Below are positions 1 through 8,441 of a stretch of 64,000 nt of DNA, in pieces. The translations under genes and the position numbers were made by a program. Location of the stretch: positions 186,001-250,000 of the forward strand of contig JAFUDX010000025.1 in assembly GCA_017464425.1 (NCBI GenBank). The letters run 5' to 3'. The notes under the pieces are model-generated. The model made no database searches, was not told where the DNA came from, and worked only from the letters and a program-made list of their open reading frames with translations. This DNA is from Treponema sp. GTDB taxonomy: Bacteria; Spirochaetota; Spirochaetia; Treponematales; Treponemataceae. Each line of letters begins with the position of its first letter. The stretch's first letter is position 1.

Positions 1-828
1 CACCGCGGCATTTTCAACCGATTCTTGGCGAAATTGGGCGTTGCCGAAAAATCAGAGGATATTTTGCGCTCAGTTGACAAGCTCGCAAAGGTCGGCGAAG
101 AAGAAGTCAAAAAAGAACTCGTGGAATTCACTGGCTCCGAAGAAAAAGCGGCTGAAATTTTGAAATACATCGCGGGCGCGGGCGATTTTGAGTCAACGCT
201 TAAAATGATTGAAGAAATGAGCGGCGGCGAAAGCGAAGACTCGCTCCGTATGCGCGAAATCTATGAAATGATGAAAGCGGCAGGAATCGAAGCAACTTAT
301 ACGCTCGACCCGTCAATCACGCGCGGCTTGGACTATTACACGGGCGTTGTGTACGAAACATTCTTGAACGCACTCCCCTCAATCGGCTCGGTCTGTTCGG
401 GTGGCCGCTACGACAACTTGGCAGGCTTGTACACAAAAACGCGGCTTCCGGGCGTAGGCGCTTCAATCGGGCTTGACCGCCTTATCGCAGGTCTCACAGA
501 ACTCGGAAAACTCGAATCAAAAGGAAGCTACCTTGACGCAGAAATCTTCTGCATGGATAAAAATCTCGTCGTGCTCTATCAGAAAGTCGCGGCAGAACTC
601 CGTGCAAAAGGCGTAAAAGTCGAAGTGTTCCCTGAGCCAAAAAAGATGAACCAACAATACGCCGTCACTGACGCAAAAAAAATCAAGTGGGGAATTCTGA
701 TTGGCTCAAACGAAGCCGAGAAAAACGCCGTCACGCTCAAAAATTTGCAAACGCGCGAGCAGTTTGTGGAAATCAGCGTGGAAGAAGCGGCAAAAAATAT
801 TCTCAGCAATTCTTCATCAACCTATTGA
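1..828 (+). CDS. hisS: Histidyl-tRNA synthetase, C-terminal part (5' end outside window)
   Basis: Charges tRNA-His with histidine in the cytoplasm. The frame is open from base 1 (first codons read HRGIFNRF), so the gene starts before the window and about 275 codons are present. The histidine-specific motif RGLDYYTGVVYE lies near nt 322-357, followed by the GGRYDNL block and the class II motif 3 segment GVGASIGLDRL near nt 451-483. The last ~95 residues fit the HisRS anticodon-binding domain. The TGA stop overlaps the -35 box of the promoter assigned to the downstream tRNA-Gly gene. A TTG at nt 25 could be mistaken for a start but is internal. Identity is secure; the N-terminal half cannot be judged. 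Confidence 0.95.
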   Translation, partial: HRGIFNRFLAKLGVAEKSEDILRSVDKLAKVGEEEVKKELVEFTGSEEKAAEILKYIAGAGDFESTLKMIEEMSGGESEDSLRMREIYEMMKAAGIEATYTLDPSITRGLDYYTGVVYETFLNALPSIGSVCSGGRYDNLAGLYTKTRLPGVGASIGLDRLIAGLTELGKLESKGSYLDAEIFCMDKNLVVLYQKVAAELRAKGVKVEVFPEPKKMNQQYAVTDAKKIKWGILIGSNEAEKNAVTLKNLQTREQFVEISVEEAAKNILSNSSSTY

Positions 829-853
829 CATTTTTTTTCTATTTCTATAAAGT
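825..853 (+). promoter_or_regulatory. Promoter of tRNA-Gly
   Basis: TTGACA (825-830) is followed after 17 bp by TAAAGT (848-853). An alternative -10, TATAAA, sits at 846-851. The -35 overlaps the hisS stop codon. Transcription would start near 860, about 38 nt before the tRNA. Confidence 0.55.
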
Positions 854-897
854 TATTTCTGCAAATGAGAGAAATCATTGCTAATAAAAAAACATTT

Positions 898-969
898 GCG
901 GAAATAGCGCAGTGGTAGCGCGTCACCTTGCCAAGGTGGATGTCGCGGGTTCGAATCCCGTTTTCCGCT
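898..969 (+). tRNA. tRNA-Gly (anticodon GCC)
   Basis: A full cloverleaf can be drawn. The acceptor stem is GCGGAAA with TTTCCGC, the D stem GCGC/GCGC, and the anticodon stem TCACC/GGTGG encloses the loop TTGCCAA (anticodon GCC). The T arm GCGGG-TTCGAAT-CCCGT has the invariant TTCGA. The discriminator is T and CCA is not encoded. A rho-independent terminator follows at once. Confidence 0.96.
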
Positions 970-977
970 CTAACTTG

Positions 978-1010
978 AGCGATTTAGATTTCATCTGAAT
1001 CGCTTTTTTT
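978..1010 (+). terminator. Rho-independent terminator after tRNA-Gly
   Basis: A 12-bp stem (978-989 with 993-1004, one G-T pair) with a 3-nt loop is followed by a T7 run. Confidence 0.9.
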
Positions 1011-1043
1011 ATTTCATATTTTCAACAGTTTAAGGGGACAAGC

Positions 1044-2408
1044 GTGAAAGTTACCAAAGAAATCGAAAAATTGGAGCACTCAGCAGCAAAACTTACCGTC
1101 ACAATCGCAAAAAAAGATGTGGCAGACAGCTATTCAGAAACATTGAGCAAATACACAAAGAATGTTCAGATTCCGGGCTTCCGAAAGGGACATGTTCCGG
1201 CGAGCGTTCTTGAGCGCAAATACGGCGAGCAAATTAAAATGGAAGCGGCGAGCGACCTCATCGACAAGTCATTGAACGAAATTTTCTCTGATGAAAAAGA
1301 ATTGGAAAATCGCCCGCTTCCGTACGCACAGCCTGTTCTCGAAAACATGCCAGACTTCGATTCTTCAAAAGATTTCGTCTACACGGTCACTTACGATGTA
1401 TTCCCGAAGGTTGATGTCGCTTCTTTTGATTTCAAGGGAATCTCTATCAAAGAGCCGCAGGTAACGGTGGGCGACGCAGAGCTTAACGAAGAACTCAAAG
1501 GCATTCAGGAGCGAAACGCGGTCGTCATCGACAAAAAGGACGATGAAAAAGCCGAAAAGGACAACATCATCACCATTTCTATCGTAGAAAAAGACGAAAA
1601 AGGCGAAGAAATTGCTTCAACAAAGCGCGAGGATTTCACTTTCACGATTGGCACTGCCGAAAATGTCTACAAAATCGATGATGATTTAATCGGTCTCAAA
1701 AAAGGCGACTCAAAAGAAATCACCAAAAAATACGGCAAGGACGAAAAGGACGAGTCTCTCAAAGGTCAGACAAAAAAATACGCTGTCACCGTCAAGCAGA
1801 TTAAAGTCCGAAATCTCCCTGCCCTTGACGACGAGCTTGCACAGGATGTCAACGAGAAATTCAAGACGCTCGACGACCTCAAAAAAGACATCATGCGCAA
1901 TCTTGAAAACGCAAAGAACAACAAACTCAACGAACTTAAAACAAATGATTTGCTCTCTCAGCTTATCGAAAAATATCCGTTCGAGATTCCTCAGAGCATG
2001 CTGAACGCAGAGCTTGACGGCCGCTGGCGAATGATGGCTCAGCAGTTCCAGACAAGCGTTGAAGAACTTGACCGCATGATTCAGGCTTCTGGTCAGAAAA
2101 AGGAAGACATGCTCAAAGAATGGACGGGCGACGCTGAAAAAATGCTCAAGAGCCGAATCATCGTTGATGCGCTCCTTAAAGAAAAGAACATTTCGGTCAC
2201 CCCCGAAGAAATCGAAGCGGAATATCAGAAAATTGCTGACGGAAACGGCATTACGGTCGAAGAAGTCAAGCAGCACTACACTGACCCGCGCTCTAAGGAA
2301 TACCTCATCGACGAGGCAAAAGAGCAGAAGTTGTACAAGGATCTTTTCGCACAGGTCAAACTTTCCAAAGGCGACAAGGTTGCCTTCAAAGACTTGTTCA
2401 ACCGCTAA
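1044..2408 (+). CDS. tig: Trigger factor, ribosome-associated chaperone / peptidyl-prolyl isomerase
   Basis: Binds near the ribosome exit tunnel and holds nascent chains during folding. The 454 residues have normal trigger-factor length. The N-terminal ribosome-binding domain contains the signature loop GFRKGHVP near residues 46-53. A central FKBP-like domain (about 150-240) and a long charged helical C-terminal domain follow. The start is GTG at 1044, chosen because the GGGG Shine-Dalgarno sequence (1034-1037) lies 6 nt upstream. The gene has its own terminator at 2426-2467 and precedes clpP-clpX, an order common in bacteria, linking nascent-chain folding to proteolysis. Confidence 0.96.
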   Translation: MKVTKEIEKLEHSAAKLTVTIAKKDVADSYSETLSKYTKNVQIPGFRKGHVPASVLERKYGEQIKMEAASDLIDKSLNEIFSDEKELENRPLPYAQPVLENMPDFDSSKDFVYTVTYDVFPKVDVASFDFKGISIKEPQVTVGDAELNEELKGIQERNAVVIDKKDDEKAEKDNIITISIVEKDEKGEEIASTKREDFTFTIGTAENVYKIDDDLIGLKKGDSKEITKKYGKDEKDESLKGQTKKYAVTVKQIKVRNLPALDDELAQDVNEKFKTLDDLKKDIMRNLENAKNNKLNELKTNDLLSQLIEKYPFEIPQSMLNAELDGRWRMMAQQFQTSVEELDRMIQASGQKKEDMLKEWTGDAEKMLKSRIIVDALLKEKNISVTPEEIEAEYQKIADGNGITVEEVKQHYTDPRSKEYLIDEAKEQKLYKDLFAQVKLSKGDKVAFKDLFNR

Positions 2409-2425
2409 TTTCCGAGCATAACGGG

Positions 2426-2467
2426 CGGAATGTTTCTAAAATATGCGGAAACATTCCGTTTTTTTTT
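2426..2467 (+). terminator. Rho-independent terminator after tig
   Basis: A perfect 11-bp stem (2426-2436 with 2448-2458) with an 11-nt loop is followed by a T9 run. It separates tig from clpPX. Confidence 0.92.
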
Positions 2468-2501
2468 GATTTTTTGCGTTAAATTCATTATATTTATAGA
2501 G

Positions 2502-2522
2502 ATTCCGAAATACATTCGGAAT
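2502..2522. repeat. Palindromic repeat in the clpP leader
   Basis: The perfect 8-bp inverted repeat ATTCCGAA-N5-TTCGGAAT lies 20 bp before the clpP start, followed by AACA. The same palindrome, with a 5-nt loop and followed by GACA, occurs at 56251-56271 inside the ATP-grasp gene. It is therefore more likely a copy of a dispersed element than a private operator. It does not match the CIRCE sequence. Weak -35/-10 candidates (TTGCGT at 2474, TATAGA at 2495, 15-bp spacer) lie just upstream. Confidence 0.7.
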
Positions 2523-2542
2523 AACAGACAAAGGATAATTTA

Positions 2543-3154
2543 ATGAACGAACAGATGAACAATTACATGCCGAGCGTTATCGAACGAAGCGGAAACGGCG
2601 AGAGATTCTATGACATTTATTCACGGCTTTTAAAAGACCGAATTATTTTCGTTGACGGCGAAATCAACGACTTGAACGCGGATTTGGTCGTGGCGCAGAT
2701 TCTTTTTTTGGAGTCAGAGAATCCCGACAAAGACATCAGCATTTACATCAACTCTCCGGGCGGAAGCGTTACGGCAGGGCTTGCGATTTATGATGCCATG
2801 CAGTATGTCAAATGCGACATTCAGACCATCTGTATCGGTCAGGCGGCTTCAATGGGCGCAATCTTACTCGCGGGCGGCACCAAAGGAAAGCGATTCGCCC
2901 TTCCCTCGTGCCGCGTGATGATTCATCAGCCGCGCGGCGGTGTGCAAGGTCAGGAAAGTGACATTGCGCTTCAGGCAAAGGAAATTCTTCGGCTCAAAAA
3001 ACTTTCTATCAAATATCTTGCTGAAAAATGCAATCAAACCGAAGAAAAAATTGCAAGCGACATGGAGCGCGATTTCTTCATGAGTGCAGAAGAAGCACTT
3101 GCCTACGGAATCGTTGATAAAGTCATGCCGTCTCGTGTATCGGAGGTCAAATAA
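2543..3154 (+). CDS. clpP: ATP-dependent Clp protease proteolytic subunit
   Basis: Serine peptidase that forms tetradecameric chambers and degrades proteins unfolded by ClpX. The 203 residues are full length. The catalytic triad is visible: Ser103 in GQAASMG, His128 in MIHQPRGG and Asp177 in MERDFFMS. The start ATG has AAAGGA 7 nt upstream. The stop codon TAA overlaps the clpX ATG by one base (TAATG), so the two genes are translationally coupled and yield matched amounts of peptidase and unfoldase. Confidence 0.97.
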   Translation: MNEQMNNYMPSVIERSGNGERFYDIYSRLLKDRIIFVDGEINDLNADLVVAQILFLESENPDKDISIYINSPGGSVTAGLAIYDAMQYVKCDIQTICIGQAASMGAILLAGGTKGKRFALPSCRVMIHQPRGGVQGQESDIALQAKEILRLKKLSIKYLAEKCNQTEEKIASDMERDFFMSAEEALAYGIVDKVMPSRVSEVK

Positions 3155-4413
3155 TGCGTGGATTTCGAAGTGATGTTCAGTACTGCTCATTCTGCGGAAA
3201 GCCAGGTGACGACAAACGACATTTGGTAGCCGCTCCTACAAACGGAATTTTTATCTGCGACAAGTGTATCGCCGTCTGTGAAGGAATGTTAAGCCAGCAG
3301 GAACATGCCATTGATCCAATCGACATAACGGATGTTCCCACTCCCAAAGAATTCAAGGCGTATCTCGATGAATATGTCATCGGCCAAGATTATGCAAAAA
3401 AGGCTCTTTCGGTCGCTGTGTACAACCACTACAAGCGTATGTCAAAACTCGACACCATCAGAACAGATGATGATGTTAAAATCGAAAAATCGAATGTCCT
3501 TTTGATTGGGCCAACGGGCTCTGGAAAAACATTGCTTGCCCGCACACTGGCAGAAAAACTCAAAGTTCCGTTTGCAATCGCAGATGCCACCACCCTTACC
3601 GAAGCAGGCTATGTCGGTGAGGATGTCGAAAATGTGCTCCTCAAACTGATTAATGCGGCAGATGGAAACATTCAGGCGGCAGAACGCGGAATTATTTTCA
3701 TTGACGAAATTGATAAAATCGGGCGCAAAAGCGAAAACACTTCAATTACGCGCGATGTTTCAGGCGAAGGCGTTCAGCAGGCACTTCTTAAAATTATCGA
3801 AGGCACGCAGGCTTCAGTTCCACCGCAGGGAGGAAGAAAGCACCCGAACCAGGAAATGCTTCAGATTGACACATCAAACATTCTCTTTATATTGGGCGGC
3901 GCATTCGTTGGGCTTGATAAAATCATCGAACAGCGAATTGCGGCTCACTCGCTCGGATTCGGCTCAAATGTGGGCACGATGGACGAAACGGCACGCATGG
4001 AACTTTTGAACCAGTGCACGCCAGACGATTTGGTCAAATTCGGAATCATTCCAGAGCTTATCGGTCGAATGCCGATTTCAGTCGCGCTCAAAGAACTCAC
4101 CAAAGCAGACCTCACGCGCATTCTCACCGAACCAAAAAACGCAATCACCAAGCAGTTCAAGGCTTCGTTCGAGATGGACGACTTGGACTTGGACTTCACG
4201 GCAGACGCACTTGACGAAATCGCAGAAACGGCAATCAAGCAGAAAACGGGTGCACGAGGCCTGCGCTCAATCGTCGAAAAACTGCTCATGGATTTGATGT
4301 ACGAAGCTCCGAGCATCAAGGGAAGAAAGCACCTTACCGTCACGAAAGACATCGTAATCGGCAAAGTGAAGCCCGACTTAGAGCAGCTTTTGCTCACCCA
4401 GCAAACTGCCTAG
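3154..4413 (+). CDS. clpX: ClpX ATPase, unfoldase subunit of ClpXP
   Basis: AAA+ ring ATPase that recognises, unfolds and feeds substrates into ClpP. Its 419 residues hold the N-terminal C4 zinc finger (Cys11, Cys14, Cys35, Cys38), Walker A GPTGSGKT (119-126), pore loop GYVG (152-155), Walker [10 protein letters not shown] (180-188), and the sensor-2 region near GARGLRSI. The C-terminal small domain is complete. It overlaps clpP by one base. No T-run hairpin follows directly; an inverted repeat at 4456-4479 may end the transcript between clpX and the convergent lytR1. Confidence 0.97.
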   Translation: MRGFRSDVQYCSFCGKPGDDKRHLVAAPTNGIFICDKCIAVCEGMLSQQEHAIDPIDITDVPTPKEFKAYLDEYVIGQDYAKKALSVAVYNHYKRMSKLDTIRTDDDVKIEKSNVLLIGPTGSGKTLLARTLAEKLKVPFAIADATTLTEAGYVGEDVENVLLKLINAADGNIQAAERGIIFIDEIDKIGRKSENTSITRDVSGEGVQQALLKIIEGTQASVPPQGGRKHPNQEMLQIDTSNILFILGGAFVGLDKIIEQRIAAHSLGFGSNVGTMDETARMELLNQCTPDDLVKFGIIPELIGRMPISVALKELTKADLTRILTEPKNAITKQFKASFEMDDLDLDFTADALDEIAETAIKQKTGARGLRSIVEKLLMDLMYEAPSIKGRKHLTVTKDIVIGKVKPDLEQLLLTQQTA

Positions 4414-4437
4414 AAACGAAATACAGAAGAAGTAAAC

Positions 4438-4498
4438 CACAGATTACACAGATGGCACAGATTATATTTAAAATCTGTGTTAATCTGTGACATCTGAG
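4438..4498. repeat. CACAGATT-type repeat between convergent clpX and lytR1
   Basis: Five copies of a roughly 10-bp CAGATT/AATCTG motif alternate in direct and inverted orientation. The core is the perfect inverted repeat CACAGATT-N8-AATCTGTG (4456-4479). Related tandem copies occur at 56147-56176. It may act as a bidirectional terminator, which is an inference from position. Confidence 0.6.
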
Positions 4499-4504
4499 GT
4501 TTAT

Positions 4505-4550
4505 TTTTTGTTTGCAACTTTCAGTTTTCATTTTTCAACTTTCAATTACC
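4505..4550. repeat. CAACTTTCAATTTTCA-type dispersed repeat
   Basis: An A/T-rich run built from CAACTTTCA, TTTTCATT and CAACTTTCAATT units lies just beyond the lytR1 stop. Related runs occur at 41484-41508, 53782-53812 and 60090-60138, always at gene ends or starts. At 53797 and 60107 the element supplies the start codon and first residues (MKIE) of the gene. Confidence 0.55.
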
Positions 4551-5277
4551 TAAAGGTGTATCGGAACAGCTTTTCTTTCAACATTCTAAAATCGCCGGGC
4601 TTTATGAGGATGTTCGTGCCGTCTTTCATTTGGATTGCTTTTGCCGTAATCGTGCGGACGGCGGCGAGGTTTACGATGTAGCCGCGGTACGGCGAAATGA
4701 ACTGTCCCATGCTCATTTCTTCCAGTTCCTTTAAAAACTGGGTGAGCGTGCGCTGGGTTTCAGAAAATTCGCCTTTGGGAGTATGCACAAAGCGTTTATA
4801 GCCGATGCTTTCAATGTAGGTGATTTCTGAAATGCTTATAATCGTGGCTGAGCCGCCCTTCCCGTTTATCGTGATTTCTTTCGGCTTTGAATTTGATGTG
4901 AACAAATCGATTGTCCGCTCCATTGCTTCATCAAACTGATTTTGCGTAAACGGCTTTACGAGGTAGTGGACGGCGTTCACCTCAAAGGCATCAAGGGCAT
5001 ATTCTTTTGAAGTAGTAAGAAAAATGATTTTTGCCGCCGAACTTTTCTCGCGAATCTTTTTTGCGATTTCAATTCCAGACACATACGGCATGCAGATATC
5101 AAGAAGGACAAGCTCAGGGCAGGGATTCTTTTCGATAGAGTCCAAGAATTCAAGCGAATCTGAAAATTCTTTGATTTGAGCACTCACCCCGCACTGACGC
5201 GAAACAAAATCTTCCACCGCCGCACGGATTTTTTGGAGTTCCGCTTCGTCATCATCGCAAATTGCTATAGTAAACAT
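4546..5277 (-). CDS. LytTR-family response regulator (LytR1)
   Basis: DNA-binding response regulator. The receiver domain (1-120) has acidic Asp8/Asp9, phospho-acceptor Asp60 in LVLLDICMP and conserved Lys108 in YLVKPF. Residues ~140-243 match the LytTR DNA-binding domain (IESIGYKRFVHTPKG, SPYRGYIVNL). It is divergent from kinase 1 (5388), its presumed partner. No Shine-Dalgarno is visible, and a -10 box TACAAT (5283-5288) ends 5 nt before the ATG, so the mRNA may be leaderless. The LytTR box at 5317-5346 lies between the two divergent promoters and could serve both. It is a paralogue of LytR2 (16936-17754) with the same receiver residues. Confidence 0.92.
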   Translation of the reverse strand: MFTIAICDDDEAELQKIRAAVEDFVSRQCGVSAQIKEFSDSLEFLDSIEKNPCPELVLLDICMPYVSGIEIAKKIREKSSAAKIIFLTTSKEYALDAFEVNAVHYLVKPFTQNQFDEAMERTIDLFTSNSKPKEITINGKGGSATIISISEITYIESIGYKRFVHTPKGEFSETQRTLTQFLKELEEMSMGQFISPYRGYIVNLAAVRTITAKAIQMKDGTNILIKPGDFRMLKEKLFRYTFR

Positions 5278-5316
5278 GATTCATTGTAACACAAGTTATG
5301 GAATTTTCGGTGATTT

Positions 5317-5380
5317 TTCATCGTGAAAGAATAGTGATTCATCAGATTTTATGAACGGCACGCACGGAATGTGCTAGAAT
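5317..5380 (+). promoter_or_regulatory. LytTR box A and promoter of kinase 1
   Basis: The direct repeat is TTCATCGTG (5317-5325), 12-bp spacer, TTCATCAGA (5338-5346). The -10 box TAGAAT is at 5375-5380, 56 bp from the first repeat's C to the -10 T. No consensus -35 is present. The box is shared with the divergent lytR1. The reverse complement TCCGATGAA of the best repeat fits seven of nine positions of the published LytTR half-site consensus as I recall it. Confidence 0.75.
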
Positions 5381-5387
5381 AATCACA

Positions 5388-6678
5388 ATGAATCTTTCGT
5401 ATCTGAATCTGATTGTCGTGCATTTTCTCCACGCGATTGCGCTTTTCTTCCTTATGGACTGGCGGTTTTATACACGCACGGTCGTTTTGATTTTGGCGGC
5501 GGATTATCTTTTCAATGTCGCGCTCAGCATTGCCCTTCTTATATATGCGCCAATTGTGGTAACGGCTTCGCTGACTTTTATTGTCGTCGTGGGCGTGCAT
5601 TTTTTGATTTCGGTGTGGGCGGGCGAAGGACAAACAGGGAAAAAGGTCTTTTTGGTGGCAAGCTATTATATTTTGTTTTATTGCGTGGTTATTCTTGCCG
5701 ACTGGATTTCAATTCTCTTCGGAAAAAATGCCCCGCTCGCAGAAATTTTCTTGAAGCTCCCGATTTTTGCCGCCGCGATTCTGTTTTGGCTTTCAAAAGG
5801 AAAGAATTATATAGAAAAGATTTCGCACGGAATCACTTACGGCTGGCGGCTTCTCGCTTTTTTCGCGCTGTCGCTCATGCTCGGATTTGCCCTGCTTACG
5901 AACATCGTGTTTCCGCCGATGGGTGCGAATCTTGAAAAACTGGACATTCTCGGAACGCTTGCCATTATGATGATTGTGTTTTCAAGCTATGCCACGATTT
6001 TGCAGACGATTCGCGCGATGAACGAAAAATACGACGAGTCTCAGCTTCGGTCGATGCAGTGGCTTTTACAGTCCGAGCTTTCCGCAGAAAAAGTCTATGT
6101 CGCTCAGGCAAAGCAATACCGCCACGACATGCGCCACCACACGCAATTTTTGATTTCGCTCGCACAGGAAGGAAACATCGAAAAAATCCGCTCCTACCTT
6201 GCCGAATACGACGGCTCGATTGAAAAATCTGCCCTGCCATCGTTTTGTGCTCACAGCGTGGTGAACGCGCTTTTGTGCAATTTCGCCCGAAAATGCGATG
6301 AATCGGACATCTCGTACAAAATCCGCTGCCAAATTCCCGAAACGCTCCCGATTTCTGATGTCGAAGCCTGCTCCGTGTTCGGAAATCTGCTTGAAAACGC
6401 GCTCGATTCCCTGCAAAAATGCGCTCGATTCCCTGCAAAAATGCGCCGAAAAATCATTTTCGCTCACCGCGAATGTAACGGAAGTAAATCTCTACATTCA
6501 GACGCGAAATTCCGTGCAAGGAAAAGTGCGCTTTAAAGAAGGTCGCCCGCTTTCCACCAAGCGAAACGGCGGAATCGGAACGAAAAGCATTATAGACACG
6601 CTCGCTCTCCACGCAGGGCTTGTGGAATTCTCTCAAGACGGACAGGAATTCGTAGCGCAGATAATCCTGCCCTTGTGA
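5388..6678 (+). pseudogene. GHKL sensor histidine kinase 1, frameshifted by a 22-bp tandem duplication
   Basis: Membrane sensor kinase, presumed partner of LytR1. The N-terminal ~205 residues form about six membrane helices. The phosphorylation box RHDMRHH (His246) and the N box FGNLLENALDSL (331-342) follow. Right after the N box, 22 bp are perfectly duplicated (6399-6420 and 6421-6442). This shifts the frame, and the product ends at 6536 after 382 residues, losing the G boxes. Removing one copy joins the frame to 6678, giving about 422 residues and the glycine-box GGIGTKSI, the same length and layout as kinase 2 (420). It is either a recent null allele or a slip-strand switch. The ATG is 7 nt from its -10, with no Shine-Dalgarno. 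Confidence 0.85.
6399..6446 (+). repeat. Perfect 22-bp tandem duplication in kinase 1
   Basis: Copy 1 is 6399-6420 and copy 2 is 6421-6442; the next four bases (GCGC) continue the repeat. One copy encodes ALDSLQK within the ATPase N box. As 22 is not a multiple of 3, two copies break the frame and one copy restores it. Confidence 0.97.
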
Positions 6679-6680
6679 TT

Positions 6681-6744
6681 TTCATCGGAAATAAATAGCG
6701 ATTCATCAGATTTCAATTTTTTCCCACCGTTTATCAGATAAAAT
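6681..6744 (+). promoter_or_regulatory. LytTR box B and promoter of the lipoprotein operon
   Basis: The repeats are TTCATCGGA (6681-6689) and TTCATCAGA (6702-6710) with a 12-bp spacer. The -10 TAAAAT is at 6739-6744, with spacing identical to boxes A, C and E. No -35 is seen. The -10 ends 7 nt before the ATG of the first lipoprotein, so its mRNA may be leaderless. Confidence 0.78.
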
Positions 6745-6751
6745 ACAGATT

Positions 6752-8431
6752 ATGGTTTGGGGAAAGTCTCATTCTTTCTTTTGGGCAGGAATACTCTTTT
6801 TTCTCATCTGTAGCGTGCTTTTTTCGTGCGAGAATTTCATCGACGAGGAAGAAGCAAAAACGGAATGGTATGTTGCGCTTCCAACAGGTAACGGCGAGTC
6901 CAGCGCAACGGACTGGCAGACAAGCGATGTCGTCAAGTATGTGGTCACGCTCTCGCAAAACGGAACGGAAGTGCTGAGCAAAGAAGGCTACCCCGGAGAA
7001 CGAGTGACGCTCAATCAGCTTGCTCCCGGCGTGTATGATGTTTTCGTGGAGGCATTCAACAAGGACGATGAAGTTATTGCTGACGGCGGCGGACAGGTAA
7101 ATCTTGAAACAGGGAAAATGGCGAATATCTCAATCACGCTCACGATGAAGAAAAACCGCCATACCTATTCGCTTTCGTACAGTGCGAATTCAAATGATGA
7201 AAGTATTACGGGCGTGATTCCCACGAGCAAGCAATACGACTACCGCGAAGAAGTTCCCATCGAATTTCCCGACATAACGCGCACGGGCTACTATTTTGAC
7301 GGCTGGAACACGGCTCCTGACGGGTCGGGGGATTCGTACCGAAAAAGTGACGGCGAGCCTAAAATCACCATCAGCACGAGTGAAATCACGCTGTACGCGC
7401 AGTGGGTCGCATACAATTACACGGTCGTTTTTGATAAGGTCGCACCGCTTGCGACGGGTGAAATGGAAGCAATGCAGTTCACATACGACCGCGAGCAGGC
7501 ACTTCTTCCGTGTTTGTTCAAAAGAACGGGATATGTGTTTGTCGGCTGGGCATTTTCTGGCGAGCCTGAGGGAAACGAAACGAATCTTCCCGCGATTGAT
7601 TTTGAGGACAGGGCATCGGTCATAAACCTTACGACACAGCAGAACGGAACGGTCACGCTCTCGGCAAAATGGATTGCCCGAAGCGATGTCGTGTACACGG
7701 TGGAGCATTATAAACAGAATCTCACGGGAGACACGATAAGCGATTATACGATTGTTTCTGAGGACACGGAGCAAAAAACGGGTATCGCGCTCATGCCAAG
7801 CGAGGCGGAGGCAAAAAACTATGTCGGCTTTACGGCAAAAACTTTCGACCAGCTTTCACTCAATCCCAACGGCAGCACGGTCGTAAAAATCTACTATGAC
7901 CGAAATTTGTACAAAATCACCTATGTCGCTGGCGGCGAGGCGGTTTCATCACTTCCCTCAGAAGAAAACTACCGCTATCAGACGGAAGTTTTTGTTTATG
8001 AAAATGCCCCCACCCGCACGGATTACACATTCTATGGCTACAAACGCGAGGACGACGGAAAAATCTATCAAGCGGGCGAACGGCTCGAAGAATCAATCGA
8101 CCACAATATCACGCTTACCGCCCAATGGGGGCAGGTCGGCGGCATTTCTGTGGAAATCGAAGAACTCCAAGACATTGCGCTTTCCTCGCTCAGAAACGGA
8201 AACACGGTCACGCTCACGGCGGCAAACGGATTCAGCGATTACATCTGGCAGATTGAGGAAACAACACTTCCGAGTGCACTCGTTCCCTGGGCTGCGGTTT
8301 CGGGAACGGGCGGCACAATCTTGCAGCTCGACACTTCATCGTGGCAGCCGGGCATTTATGAAGTGCTTCTTGTGGCGAACGACAGCGCGGGCGTAATTCA
8401 CTCGGCGAGCGTTCAGGTAATCAAGCAGTAG
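6752..8431 (+). CDS. Listeria-Bacteroides repeat lipoprotein 1
   Basis: Predicted surface or periplasmic lipoprotein of 559 residues. The signal peptide ends in a lipobox, LFSC, with the lipidated Cys near residue 27. After a short beta-rich domain (about 30-140) come repeat units of the Flg_new/InlB B-repeat type, recognised by F-x-GW and endings such as TLYAQW, TLSAKW and TLTAQW. One longer unit starts YTVEHYKQN. The last ~95 residues resemble the C-terminus of lipoprotein 2 (TW/SW-x-GTYEV pattern). It is the first gene of a three-gene operon and controlled by LytTR box B. The ligand is unknown; repeats of this type usually act as spacers or adhesion modules. No Shine-Dalgarno is visible. 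Confidence 0.85.
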   Translation: MVWGKSHSFFWAGILFFLICSVLFSCENFIDEEEAKTEWYVALPTGNGESSATDWQTSDVVKYVVTLSQNGTEVLSKEGYPGERVTLNQLAPGVYDVFVEAFNKDDEVIADGGGQVNLETGKMANISITLTMKKNRHTYSLSYSANSNDESITGVIPTSKQYDYREEVPIEFPDITRTGYYFDGWNTAPDGSGDSYRKSDGEPKITISTSEITLYAQWVAYNYTVVFDKVAPLATGEMEAMQFTYDREQALLPCLFKRTGYVFVGWAFSGEPEGNETNLPAIDFEDRASVINLTTQQNGTVTLSAKWIARSDVVYTVEHYKQNLTGDTISDYTIVSEDTEQKTGIALMPSEAEAKNYVGFTAKTFDQLSLNPNGSTVVKIYYDRNLYKITYVAGGEAVSSLPSEENYRYQTEVFVYENAPTRTDYTFYGYKREDDGKIYQAGERLEESIDHNITLTAQWGQVGGISVEIEELQDIALSSLRNGNTVTLTAANGFSDYIWQIEETTLPSALVPWAAVSGTGGTILQLDTSSWQPGIYEVLLVANDSAGVIHSASVQVIKQ

Positions 8432-8441
8432 GGAGAACGCA

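Noticed and set aside
2502..2522. CIRCE or CtsR operator before clpP
   Set aside because: The sequence does not match TTAGCACTC-N9-GAGTGCTAA or the CtsR heptad, and it recurs inside another gene.
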